The translations under genes were made by a program, and so were the position numbers. From WHSW01 sp963769945 (lineage in GTDB: Bacteria; Actinomycetota; Thermoleophilia; Solirubrobacterales; 70-9): 64,000 nucleotides of DNA. The DNA is taken from positions 39,414-103,413 of the forward strand of contig CAVYOA010000022.1 in NCBI GenBank assembly GCA_963769945.1. The letters are read 5' to 3'. A model generated the notes under the pieces. It worked only from the letters and a program-made list of their open reading frames with translations, did not search any database and was not told the origin of the DNA. Of the stretch, positions 39,463-47,735 are shown in pieces. Numbering within the stretch: the first letter of the stretch is position 1; each line of letters starts with the position of its first letter.

Positions 39463-40122
39463 GTGACGGTGAGCAGCACGAAAGGGGAGCGCATCACGGT
39501 ACTCGTGGCCGACGACCACCCGATCTACCGGGAGGGAATCGTTCGCGCGATCAAGGAGCGCCCCGATCTTGAACTGGTCGGCGAGGCGGTCGATGGCCGC
39601 GACGCGCTCGAGCAGATCAAGGCGGGCTCGCCGGCGGTGGCGGTGCTCGACATTCGCATGCCCGGGCTCGACGGCACCCAGGTGCTCTCAGCCATGCGCC
39701 GCGACGGATCCAATACCGAAGTCCTGTTCATCTCGGCCTTCATGGAGCCCGAGCTCGCCTACCGCACGGTGGCATCGGGTGCTCGCGGCTACCTCTCGAA
39801 GGAGTCTTCGCGCAAGGAGGTCTGTGAGGCGATCGTGACGATCGCTCGCGGTGGCACCGCGCTCGCCCCCGAGGCACAGGCGGGGCTCTCGCAAGCGATT
39901 CAGGAGCGTGAGCGCACCGGTGCCCCGCCGCAGCTGACCGAACGCGAGCAGCAGGTGCTGGACCTTGTTGCCGACGGCCTTTCGGCGCCCGACATCGCCC
40001 GCCGGCTCCATCTCTCGACCCCAACGGTCAAGAGCCACCTTCATTCGCTCTACGACAAGCTCGGCGTTTCCGATCGAGCCGCGGCCGTAGCCGAGGGGAT
40101 GCGCCGGGGCATGCTCGAGTAG
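39463..40122 (+). CDS. NarL/FixJ-type response regulator
   Basis: 219 residues. The GTG at 39463 is preferred because GGAA lies 8 bp upstream; a second GTG six bases later is possible. The receiver domain has the acidic pair in VLVADDHPIYREGIVRAI, the phosphorylation site Asp63 in AVLDIRMPGLDG, the Ser/Thr in VLFISAF and the Lys in GYLSKESSRKE. A LuxR-type DNA-binding domain follows (LTEREQQVLDLVADGLSAPD, then STPTVKSHLHSLYDKLG). It regulates transcription when phosphorylated by the kinase encoded next, whose start overlaps its stop. Confidence 0.92.
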   Translation: MTVSSTKGERITVLVADDHPIYREGIVRAIKERPDLELVGEAVDGRDALEQIKAGSPAVAVLDIRMPGLDGTQVLSAMRRDGSNTEVLFISAFMEPELAYRTVASGARGYLSKESSRKEVCEAIVTIARGGTALAPEAQAGLSQAIQERERTGAPPQLTEREQQVLDLVADGLSAPDIARRLHLSTPTVKSHLHSLYDKLGVSDRAAAVAEGMRRGMLE

Positions 40123-40799
40123 TGACCGCGCTGGAGCAGCTGCGCGAGGAAAACGACCGCCTTCGCGACGAGCTGACAAGCGCGCGAAAGCTGCTCGCCG
40201 AGGTGCTGCGGGCCGAGGACGACGGTCGCCGCCGGATCGCTCAGCTGATTCACGACGACTCGCTTCAGAGCCTGCTCGCCGCCAACCAGGAGCTGATCGA
40301 GGCTGCACCAGGGCGCGAGCAGGTACAGCGCGCCCACGAGGTGGTCGAGGGCGCGATCGCGCGCCTGCGCGAGGCGATGATGGCGCTTCATCCGGTCACG
40401 CTCGAGCAGGGCGGTTTTCGCCAGGCTCTGGGGGCGGTCGCGCGCCAGGCGGCGCGCCGGGGCGGGTTCGAGGTCGCGATCGACGTCGACGATTCGGCGC
40501 TCGAGCAGGACGACGAGCTGCTGTTGGCGGTGGCGCGCGAGCTGCTCACCAACGTCGCTCTGCACGCGGGCGCCAGCAATGTCGAAGTCGCCCTGCGCCG
40601 GGGCCCGGACGCGCTCGAGCTCGAGGTCTTAGACGATGGGCGCGGGATCGAGGCGGGTAGGCGCGAGCAAGCGCTCGACGACGGTCATATCGGCCTCGCC
40701 TCGGTCACCGAGCGGGTAAAGCAGTGCGGCGGCACGTTCGAGCTCGAGAGCACGGGCCAGGGTACCCGGGCGCTGGCCCGGATTCCGCACGGCAGCTGA
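40122..40799 (+). CDS. soluble HisKA_3 histidine kinase without sensor domain
   Basis: 225 residues, GTG start sharing a base with the regulator's TAG. A short N-terminal coiled coil (LEQLREENDRLRDELTSARK) leads straight into the dimerisation helix with the phospho-acceptor His44 (GRRRIAQLIHDDSLQSLLAA). The HATPase domain has the N-box RELLTNVALHAGA, G1 VLDDGRGIEAG and G2 HIGLASVTERVKQCGG. No membrane helix, PAS or GAF domain is present, so input must come through a partner protein or the coiled coil. Confidence 0.88.
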   Translation: MTALEQLREENDRLRDELTSARKLLAEVLRAEDDGRRRIAQLIHDDSLQSLLAANQELIEAAPGREQVQRAHEVVEGAIARLREAMMALHPVTLEQGGFRQALGAVARQAARRGGFEVAIDVDDSALEQDDELLLAVARELLTNVALHAGASNVEVALRRGPDALELEVLDDGRGIEAGRREQALDDGHIGLASVTERVKQCGGTFELESTGQGTRALARIPHGS

Positions 40800-40802
40800 G
40801 GC

Positions 40803-42335
40803 CTAGGGAGCGTCCGGCGCCGGCGGTGGATCCGGGGTGGGCGCGGGCTCGGGTGCTGGAGCGGGGGCCTCCGGTTCCGCGGGTGGCGGCTGCTGAGGTG
40901 CAGGAGCCGGCGTCGGGGTTACCGGCTCGGGTTCGGCAGTCACGACCGTCGCTTCGCCCGCCGAGTTATGGGCGGCGCCGGTGCCGCCGTCGGCCGGTCC
41001 GACCGTGCCGTCATCGGTGATCTGCTCGCTGATCGGCGGCGTCGCCGACTCCGGCGGCGCGAGATCCTCGCTGGGTACCGCCTCAGGCGGTGCCGTGACC
41101 GGCGCGGCCGCGGCGGCGCTCGGCGCGCTTTGGTGGGCGGAAGGTGGCGGTTCGTAGGCGACGGCGATCCCATGATCTGACTGCGGCGGCACGGAAACGG
41201 CTTGTGGTGCGGTCTTGGCGGGCGGGGACTCGACGCGATCGGTGGAGTAGAGCTGGCGCACCTCGACCGCTCCCGTGGTCAGCAACGCCGCCGTCGCCGC
41301 CGTTGCCGCGGCCTTGGCTCCGAAGGCGCCGCCGATCCCGCCGGCACCGGCCGCCGCAGCGCCGCCGAACGCGGCGCCCGAGCTGCCGGCCGCCGCTACG
41401 GCGCCACCACCGGCAGCGGCCGCTCCGCCACCACCGGCTACGGCAGCGCCCGTAGTACCTGCAGCGGCGCTTCCGCCCGCGCCGGCAGCAGAGCCGCCGG
41501 CAGCAGAGCTCGATCCGCCCCAGCCGAGCTTCGCCAGCAAAGTCTGGTGAAGCAGCGCCAGCGGACCGATCGGCGCCAGCGCCGCCAGCGTCTTGGTGTT
41601 CGAGCGAAGCTCGCCGCGGTATTGACGACATCCCTCACACTTCTTGATGTGGTGGCGCACCGGCCCAGTTGCCTTGCGCAGCCCCTCGGCCGCCTCGGCG
41701 AGTTCGAGTCGAACTTCGCCGCAGGTGAGCTGGCGCGACTGGGTCGCTTCGGCAAGCGACATCCGCGCTCGTACCAGCAGCGACTTCACCGCGGGCACCG
41801 TCGTCTCCATCGTCAGCGCGATCTCGTCGTAGGAAAGGGCGTCGAGCTCGCGCAGCAGCAAAGCCGTGCGCTGCGTCTCGGGCAGGCACTGGACGTCGGC
41901 GATCAGGGCGCGGAAGTCCTCGCGCTTTTGCACGCGATCGGCGGTGGTGACGCCGCCCTCGCCGACAAGCACGTCCATCGAGTCCTGTCCGTCGGGGACG
42001 GGACGACGGAGGTGGTTGAGGCAGCGGTTTCGCGCGATCCGGTAGAGCCATGGGCGCACGTTGAGCGGGCGCTCGTCGGCGCGCATTGCCGCGTGTGCTT
42101 TGACGAAGACCTCCTGCAGCACGTCCTCGGCGTCCTCGGTCGAGCGCAGCATGTGGCGACAGAAGGCGAGCAGGCGCGAGTGGTAGCGATCAAAAAGGGC
42201 CTCGAAGGCTTGATCGTGGCCGGCGCGGATCATCGCCACCAGCTTCGCGTCGCCCTGCAACTTGACCAGGGGCGAACGGCGGGCCAGGAGCCCAGCTGCT
42301 CTACCGCCGGCATGTGTGAGGGTGGAGGCCTCCAT
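40803..42335 (-). CDS. ECF sigma factor fused to anti-sigma zinc-finger and Pro-rich tail
   Basis: 510 residues. Sigma region 2 (~residues 43-110): AFEALFDRYHSRLLAFCRHM, DAEDVLQEVFVKAHAAMRA and RPWLYRIARNRCLNHLRR. Region 4 (~150-200): LPETQRTALLLRELDALSYD, then VKSLLVRARMSLAEA. Directly after is a ZAS-like anti-sigma zinc finger (LTCGEVRLELAEA ... VRHHIKKCEGC). Then come a long Gly/Ala-rich stretch, a weakly hydrophobic segment (AATAALLTTGAVEV) and ~150 residues rich in Pro, Ala and Glu. Most ECF factors have a separate anti-sigma partner; here it is in cis. It converges on the two-component pair. Confidence 0.88.
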   Translation of the reverse strand: MEASTLTHAGGRAAGLLARRSPLVKLQGDAKLVAMIRAGHDQAFEALFDRYHSRLLAFCRHMLRSTEDAEDVLQEVFVKAHAAMRADERPLNVRPWLYRIARNRCLNHLRRPVPDGQDSMDVLVGEGGVTTADRVQKREDFRALIADVQCLPETQRTALLLRELDALSYDEIALTMETTVPAVKSLLVRARMSLAEATQSRQLTCGEVRLELAEAAEGLRKATGPVRHHIKKCEGCRQYRGELRSNTKTLAALAPIGPLALLHQTLLAKLGWGGSSSAAGGSAAGAGGSAAAGTTGAAVAGGGGAAAAGGGAVAAAGSSGAAFGGAAAAGAGGIGGAFGAKAAATAATAALLTTGAVEVRQLYSTDRVESPPAKTAPQAVSVPPQSDHGIAVAYEPPPSAHQSAPSAAAAAPVTAPPEAVPSEDLAPPESATPPISEQITDDGTVGPADGGTGAAHNSAGEATVVTAEPEPVTPTPAPAPQQPPPAEPEAPAPAPEPAPTPDPPPAPDAP

Positions 42336-42463
42336 GAAGTGTCAGGCGCTGCTCGTCCTAAAAACACGTTAGCGAGGACAAGGTTGCGCTCGGCTACACA
42401 GCTTGAACTACCCGTGTGTAGGTGAGATGAAGCTCGGAACTGCCTGTGGATGCGGGGTTGCGA

Positions 42464-42548
42464 TGCCCGGGGCGGGGCTCGAACCCGCAACGCCCTTTCG
42501 GGCAGCGGATTTTAAGTCCGCCGTCTTTACCAGTTTGACTACCCGGGC
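42464..42548 (-). tRNA. tRNA-Leu (anticodon UAA)
   Basis: Read on the minus strand: acceptor stem GCCCGGG with CCCGGGC, an anticodon arm GCGGA-CTTAAAA-TCCGC giving anticodon UAA, a long variable arm (CCC-GAAA-GGG) as expected for leucine tRNAs, a T-arm with GGTTCGAGCC, and discriminator A. It reads the rare UUA and UUG codons. CCA is not encoded. The 128 bp between this and the sigma gene show no other gene. Confidence 0.95.
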
Positions 42549-42648
42549 TCGGCGATCGTAGATGAGATATCGCGCCGCGTTGGCGCCTGAGCGCGCCCCG
42601 TGCTTGCCTGATCGGCGTCAGCGTCATTGCCAACGTCGTCGGCTTGGT

Positions 42649-43227
42649 CTAGATCGCCAGCCTCGCGACCAGGTCGACGGCCTCGTCGTTCGAGAGGCCC
42701 TGATCACGTACCAGCGAGCGCCACGTGTCCACCTGCAGCGCGTGCCCGATCGCCGCACGCACGCGCTTGCGCTTAGCGCCGCGTAGCCCGCGTCCTTCCA
42801 TCAGCAGGTCGGCGAGATGCTCGAGCATCTTCGACATGCCCTGCATCCGGACCGCGATCGCCGGCACGCGCGGCGCATCGCGGATCAGCTTCGCGAGGGT
42901 CTCCCCGGTCTCTTCGTAGAAGCCGTAGAAGCCTGAGAGCACCGCACGGAGGCGCTCGTCAGGGTCGGTTAGCTGCAGCCAGGGTGTCGGATCGGGCGCA
43001 GGGTGGAGCGTCGCCCAATGGTTGCTGCAGGCGTCGACCAGCGCGTCCTCGTCGGGGAAGTGGCGATAGACGGTCGCACGCTGCACTCCGGCAGCGTCGG
43101 CGATCGCGCTGACCGTCGTTCGAGCGGGCCCAACCGTCTCGTGCAGGTCCATCGTCGCCTCGGTTATCCGCAGCTTGGTCTGGGCCTCCGACTCGGCCCG
43201 CTTGCGTTTTGTGTATTCGCGAGACAT
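42649..43227 (-). CDS. TetR-family transcriptional regulator
   Basis: 192 residues. The N-terminal HTH is GPARTTVSAIADAAGVQRAT followed by VYRHFPDEDALVDAC. The C-terminal ~130 residues form a ligand-binding helical domain (LSGFYGFYEETGETLAKLIR). Divergent from a cupin gene, with an inverted repeat between them that overlaps the cupin's -35 box, so it most likely represses the cupin gene and itself. The inducer is unknown. Confidence 0.9.
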   Translation of the reverse strand: MSREYTKRKRAESEAQTKLRITEATMDLHETVGPARTTVSAIADAAGVQRATVYRHFPDEDALVDACSNHWATLHPAPDPTPWLQLTDPDERLRAVLSGFYGFYEETGETLAKLIRDAPRVPAIAVRMQGMSKMLEHLADLLMEGRGLRGAKRKRVRAAIGHALQVDTWRSLVRDQGLSNDEAVDLVARLAI

Positions 43228-43238
43228 ATCTGTTCAAT

Positions 43239-43266
43239 CAATCTTGACAGATTGGGTGGCGGTGTG
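43239..43266. promoter_or_regulatory. TetR operator overlapping a -35 box
   Basis: CAATCT-TGAC-AGATTG (43239-43254) is a perfect inverted repeat. Inside it lies TTGACA (43244-43249), a consensus -35 on the + strand for the cupin gene; a weak -10-like TTAGGT follows 17 bases later. The site lies 12 bp from the TetR start, so it can repress both directions. Confidence 0.55.
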
Positions 43267-43309
43267 TTAGGTTCGCTAAACACTGTTGTTCAACGAAAGG
43301 AACCGCGAC

Positions 43310-43861
43310 ATGTTCGACATCTCCAAGCTCAGCCGCTTCGACCACACCCAAGGCCCGCGCATCGTCGGCCCCGACGACGGCTACTCCGTGCAGCTCCCGG
43401 GTGTCGGCGTGCGGTTCATGGCCTGGACCGAGGAGACGGGCGGCGGTTTCTCGGTAGTGGAGCACCCGATCGCGCCGCGGACGATGGCCGCGCCGTGGCA
43501 CAAGCACACGCGCGAGGACGAGTACTCCTACGTCCTCGAGGGCCGGATGGGCGCGCTACTGGGCGACGACGAGGCCTACGCGGAGCCCGGTGATTTCGTC
43601 TTCAAGCCCCGCGATCAGTGGCACACCTTCTGGAACGCCGGCGACGAGCCGTGCCGGATCCTCGAGATCATTGCCCCCGGCGGCTTCGAGCACATGTTCC
43701 GTGAGATGGGCGAGCTGACCAGCGCGCCGACCCCGGAGCTGATGGCCGATTTCACCGAGCGCTACGGGATCGAGTTCGACCCCGAGGGCACGGCGCGGGT
43801 CGCCGAGCGATTCGGCCTGATCCAGAACTACGTTCCCGACGAGGCGCCTACAGCTGGGTGA
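43310..43861 (+). CDS. cupin-domain protein
   Basis: 183 residues from the ATG at 43310, preceded by AAAGGA at a good distance; an in-frame TTG at 43286 is less likely. A single cupin barrel: the first motif is PWHKHTREDEYSYVLEGRMG with two His and a Glu metal ligand, the second is PGDFVFKPRDQWHTFWNAGD with the last His. The C-terminal ~55 residues are helical (GGFEHMFREMGELTSAPTPE). Small cupins of this type are often dioxygenases, isomerases or quercetinase-like proteins; the substrate is unknown. Probably controlled by the divergent TetR. Confidence 0.88.
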   Translation: MFDISKLSRFDHTQGPRIVGPDDGYSVQLPGVGVRFMAWTEETGGGFSVVEHPIAPRTMAAPWHKHTREDEYSYVLEGRMGALLGDDEAYAEPGDFVFKPRDQWHTFWNAGDEPCRILEIIAPGGFEHMFREMGELTSAPTPELMADFTERYGIEFDPEGTARVAERFGLIQNYVPDEAPTAG

Positions 43862-43886
43862 ACCCGTCTGGGGGGACGGCTTGACG

Positions 43887-44306
43887 TCAGGCGCGCTGGA
43901 GCACGACGATCGGGATCTCGCGCTCGGTGTTCTCTTGGTAGCTGTCGTAATCGGGCCACTGTTCGTTCATCAGCGGCCACATCTGCGCCCGCTCCTCGGA
44001 TGTGGCGACACGAGCCTTGACCGGAAATCGGTCGGCCATCACCTGAATCTCGGCGCTGGGGTCGGCCTCGAGGTTGACGAACCAGGCCGGCGGCTCGTCG
44101 GCGCCGCCCTTGGAGGCGACGACGAGGTGGTCGCCGTTGTGCTCGCGATAGATCAGCGGCGTCGAACGCTCGACGCCCGACTTGTTGCCGGTCGTGGTCA
44201 GGATCAGCGTCGTCGCGCCACGCCAGTCGTGACCGACCTCGCCGCCGGTCTCGCGATAGCGCTCAACGTGTTCCTGCCCGAATAGATCGTCCGCCTTCTC
44301 GCTCAT
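43887..44306 (-). CDS. F420-dependent nitroreductase-like (Ddn family) oxidoreductase
   Basis: 139 residues, one split-barrel domain. Conserved blocks are LILTTTGNKSGVERSTPLIY, LVVASKGGADEPPAWFVNLE and AEIQVMADRFPVKARVA, which match the deazaflavin-dependent nitroreductase (Ddn) family. These actinobacterial enzymes use reduced coenzyme F420 to reduce quinones or nitro compounds. The ATG overlaps the stop of the aldehyde dehydrogenase upstream on the same strand, so the two are one operon. It converges on the cupin gene. Confidence 0.9.
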   Translation of the reverse strand: MSEKADDLFGQEHVERYRETGGEVGHDWRGATTLILTTTGNKSGVERSTPLIYREHNGDHLVVASKGGADEPPAWFVNLEADPSAEIQVMADRFPVKARVATSEERAQMWPLMNEQWPDYDSYQENTEREIPIVVLQRA

Positions 44307-45791
44307 AGCTGCGTGAACACCGCCTTCGTTTCGAGATACGCGTCGAGGTTGTGGTGACCCTTCTCACGGCCGATCCCCGACGCCTTGTAGCCGCCGAAGG
44401 GCGCCGCCGGGTCACCGGCGCCCCAGGTGTTGATGTAGACCGAGCCGGCGCGAAGCAGGGCGGCGAGCTTGTGTGCCTTGGAGATGTCGCGGGTCCATAG
44501 GCCCGCGGCAAGGCCGTACTCGGTGTCGTTGGCGCGCTCGGCAACCTCTTCGAGCGAGTCGAACGGCTGCGCCACCAAGACCGGTCCGAAGATCTCCTCG
44601 CGGGCGATCTTCATCTCGTCCGAGACGCCGGTGAACAGCGTTGGGTCGATGAAGTAGCCACCGTTGCCGTTGGCCGGCTTGCCACCCGCGACCGCCTCGG
44701 CGCCTTCCTCGAGCCCCGAGTCGATGTAGCCGCTGACGCGGCCGAACTGCTCCTCGGAGACGACCGGGCCGAACTGCGAGTCGGGATCGAGCCCGGGGCC
44801 GACCTTGGCGTCGCCGGCGAACTCGGCGAGCTTGGAGACGACCTCGTCGAAGACGTCTGCCTGCACGAATAGCCGCGAGGCGGCGTTGCACGCCTGGCCC
44901 GGAGTTCGAATAGAGGCCGAGAAATGAGCCCTTGGCCGCGGCCTCGAGATCGGCGTCGGGGAGGATGATGTTCGGGCTCTTGCCGCCGAGCTCGAGCGTC
45001 ACCCGCTTCAGCGCCTTGCCGCACTTGGCGGCGATCTCGCGCCCGACCACGGTCGAGCCGGTGAAGGCGACCTTGTCGACGCCGGGATGGTCGACGAGCG
45101 CGGCGCCGGTCTCGCCGTCGCCGGTGAGGACCTGGACCATGCCCTCGGGGAAGCCGGCCTCCAAAGCGAGCTGGCCGAGGCGGATCGCGGTCAGCGGCGT
45201 CTGCTCGGCAGGCTTGAGGATCAGCGGGCAGCCGGCCGCGAGCGCGGGGGAGATCTTCCACGTCGCCATCAGCAGCGGGTAGTTCCAGGGCACGATCTGA
45301 GCGCAGACGCCGACCGGCTCGCGCAGCGTGTAGCAGAGCATGTCGCGGGCCGAGACGGGGATCGTTTCGCCCTCGATCTTCGTCGGCCAGCCGGCGTAGT
45401 AGCGCAGGTGGGCGACCGAGGCGGCGATGTCGCCTTTGGCAGCGCCGAGCGGCTTGCCGTTGTCGAGCGATTCGAGCTCGGCGAGCTCGGCCCCGTTTGC
45501 CTTCAGCAGATCGGCCAGCGCGTACATGAGCCCGGCCCGTTTCGACGGCGAGATCTTTCGCATCGGACCGTCGAGCGCGGCGCGGGCGGCGGCGACGGCG
45601 CGGTCGACGTCGTCGGCGCCGGCGTGGGCGAAGGCGACGATCGGCTCGCCGGTGGCGGGATCGATGCTCTCGAGCGTGCGGCCGTCGGCGGCTTGAACGG
45701 TTTCGCCCCCGATCAGCAGCCCGAGCGGACCTCCGTCGATCAAGTCCCGAGCGGCGTCGGATGTCAGCTGTGAAGCGGTGGCAGTAGGCAT
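44303..45791 (-). pseudogene. aldehyde dehydrogenase, one frame break at the catalytic Cys
   Basis: Complete NAD(P)-dependent aldehyde dehydrogenase (~495 residues when joined) from the ATG at 45791. The first frame has VPWNYPLLMATWKISPALAA, the cofactor loop FTGSTVVGREIAAKCGKA and LELGGKSPNIILPDADLE. It stops making sense after LYSNSG. The second frame resumes exactly there with QACNAASRLFVQADVFDEV, which holds the catalytic cysteine, and ends with EEIFGPVLVAQPF and PFGGYKASGIGREKG. One extra base in GGCCCGG (44896-44902) explains it. Probably a sequence error; if real, the enzyme is dead. Confidence 0.88.
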
Positions 45792-45876
45792 GCCCCGATC
45801 GTATCGCTGCAAAGCCGCGACCCTTTCTCCACACCCCGCACACCACTCTCGCGCCCCCGAGCCCTGCAATCCAGAC

Positions 45877-46851
45877 GTGGCCGACGTTCTCACCGATATA
45901 CGGGGACAAAGTCGTCCACGTCACCTCAACGAGCTGATCGCACAGCTCGCAGACGCCCAGCACGGCGTCGTCGCCCGCTACCAGCTCGCCTATCTGGGTC
46001 TCTCGAAGTCGGCGATCGATGGCAGGCTGGCGTCGGGGTACCTGCGGCGACTGCATCGAGGCGTCTACGCGGTCGGGCATACCGTCCTCAGCGCCGAGGG
46101 CCATTACATGGCCGCCGTGCTCGCGTTCGGACCGGGCGCCGTCCTCGCTCACCGCGCGGCAGGCGCCCATTGGAGCGTCGCGCCCCACGCCGGCACATTC
46201 ATCGAGGTAATCCCGGCCACCCCGGGCCGCCACTCCCGCCCGGGTCTCAGAGTCCACAGCTGCCGCCTCGATCCGCGAGACCGCACCGTCCACGAGGGCA
46301 TTCCGGTGACCACCGTCGCGCGCACGCTCATCGACCTCGCCGAGGTCGTCGACCTTCGCCGCCTCACCCGCGCGATCGAGCGCGCGGAGAAGCTCGACCT
46401 CTTCGATCTCCGTGAGCTCGACGCCGCCCGAGCCCGAGCGCGCGGTCACCACGGCCTCGCGCCACTCGCTCAAGCGCTCGCGATCCACCTACCCGACGAC
46501 CACTCTCGCTCGGACTTCGAGCGCGACTTCATCGACTTCTGCGCCAGTCACGACCTTCCGCCGCCGCGCATCAACGCGATCGTCGAGGGCTACGAGGTAG
46601 ACGTCTCCTGGCCAGGATCTCGCCTGATCATCGAGCTCGACAGCTGGACGCACCACCGCACCCGCGCCGCTTTCGAAAAGGACCGCATCCGCGATGCGAA
46701 CCTGGCGCTGGCCGGCTACAGGGTCATCCGCCTCACCTGGCGCCGCCTCAATGAGGAGCCAGCAAAGACCGCCGCGCAGATCCAAACACTCCTGCAGCAA
46801 ACCGACGTCAATACCCCAAAGACTCCTCGTCTGAGGCTTCAGAGCCGATAG
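45877..46851 (+). CDS. AbiEi-antitoxin-like plus DUF559 (Vsr-like nuclease) domain protein
   Basis: 324 residues from the GTG at 45877; the frame is open to 45778 but that would overlap the divergent dehydrogenase. The N-terminal ~70 residues resemble the winged-helix AbiEi_4 domain (AQHGVVARYQLAYLGLSKSA, then YLRRLHRGVYAVGHTVLS). The middle has the TVARTLIDLAEVVDLRRLTR block of these proteins. The C-terminal ~90 residues are a DUF559/Vsr-like restriction fold (VDVSWPGSRLIIELDSWTHH, then AGYRVIRLTWRRL) with acidic and Glu residues of a nuclease core. No partner toxin is adjacent, so a toxin-antitoxin role is not supported. Confidence 0.82.
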   Translation: MADVLTDIRGQSRPRHLNELIAQLADAQHGVVARYQLAYLGLSKSAIDGRLASGYLRRLHRGVYAVGHTVLSAEGHYMAAVLAFGPGAVLAHRAAGAHWSVAPHAGTFIEVIPATPGRHSRPGLRVHSCRLDPRDRTVHEGIPVTTVARTLIDLAEVVDLRRLTRAIERAEKLDLFDLRELDAARARARGHHGLAPLAQALAIHLPDDHSRSDFERDFIDFCASHDLPPPRINAIVEGYEVDVSWPGSRLIIELDSWTHHRTRAAFEKDRIRDANLALAGYRVIRLTWRRLNEEPAKTAAQIQTLLQQTDVNTPKTPRLRLQSR

Positions 46852-46947
46852 CCCAATCCCCTCACTGAAATCGACCCCCTGCAACCGCCCGCACGGCGCA
46901 CGCGCCACCGCAGGCCGGCGATTCACGGGCTGGGGCAACGCGGCGAT

Positions 46948-47730
46948 TCAGCAGGTCGAAGAAACCGCGGACTCGCCCGCAGCAGCGATCGCCGCCACGG
47001 CCTCGTCATACGCAAGCCGCTCGTCCGCGTCGAGGATGTTGTCGGCGTCCTCGTCGGGGTTTTCGGGGTCGAGATCCTCAGGTGGCGCTTCGGGCAGCTC
47101 GGCACCGGAACCGGGCGCCGGCGCGTCAGCCGAGGGCTGCTCGCAGCCGGGTTCAGCGGGCAGCCCGGCCTCGGTCGACTGTGGCGCGGTCTCGGTTTGA
47201 AGCTCGTTGGCGGATCCCTCGAGCGCCGCGGAGGCAGCGTCGCGACCCACGGCCTCGGCCTCGTTCTGGCGCGGCGGCTCGGGCTTCGAAGCCTCCGTCG
47301 GCTCGGACTCGTCGCTGGGCGGGCGTGCGACTCCGGTTGCGATCACCTCGCCCTGATCGTCGGCGTCGGTGGGGTCGAGGGGCGGGCCGTAGGCGACGAT
47401 ACGCACGCTGTAGGCACCGTCGCCGGCGTAGGGGACGAACAGGGTCGCGCCGCCGGCGCCGATGCTGCCGTGGTCGGTGACCGCGCCGTCGGCCGCGGTC
47501 ACGGACGCCGAGTAGCTGGTGGCGCCGGGAACGGGGGAGAAGGAGACGTTGATCTTGCAGACGATGTCGACCTCGAGCACGCCGCAGGTGTCAAGCGAGG
47601 CTGAGACCGCGATCGAAGCCAGCGCCCGCTGCGCCTCGGCGTCGACCGACCGCTCGGAGATCGCCAGGGCGGGAAGCGGCACGGCCAGCGCCAGCAGCGC
47701 CAGGATCAGAGTTCGCTTCCTCGTCGCCAC
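46948..47730 (-). CDS. secreted protein, unknown function
   Basis: 260 residues. Signal peptide MATRKRTLILALLALAVPLP, cleavage likely after ALA near residue 23. A small beta-rich domain (~45-125) follows, with two cysteines (TCGVLEVDIVCKINVSFSPV) and a fibronectin-like pattern (VPGATSYSASVTAADGAV, AYSVRIVAYG). The second half is a disordered acidic, Pro/Glu/Ala-rich region, and the protein ends in Cys. The function cannot be named. It starts 5 bp after the zinc-ribbon/TM gene, in the same direction, so probably one operon. The 96-bp gap to 46852 is empty. Confidence 0.6.
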   Translation of the reverse strand: MATRKRTLILALLALAVPLPALAISERSVDAEAQRALASIAVSASLDTCGVLEVDIVCKINVSFSPVPGATSYSASVTAADGAVTDHGSIGAGGATLFVPYAGDGAYSVRIVAYGPPLDPTDADDQGEVIATGVARPPSDESEPTEASKPEPPRQNEAEAVGRDAASAALEGSANELQTETAPQSTEAGLPAEPGCEQPSADAPAPGSGAELPEAPPEDLDPENPDEDADNILDADERLAYDEAVAAIAAAGESAVSSTC

Positions 47731-47735
47731 AGTGC

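Noticed and set aside
42336..42463. ECF autoregulatory promoter upstream of the sigma gene
   Set aside because: No pair of -35 GGAAC-like and -10 elements with plausible spacing could be found on the minus strand.
45877..46851. A complete type IV toxin-antitoxin system
   Set aside because: Only the AbiEi-like domain is present. The neighbours are an aldehyde dehydrogenase and a secreted protein, with no AbiEii nucleotidyltransferase.
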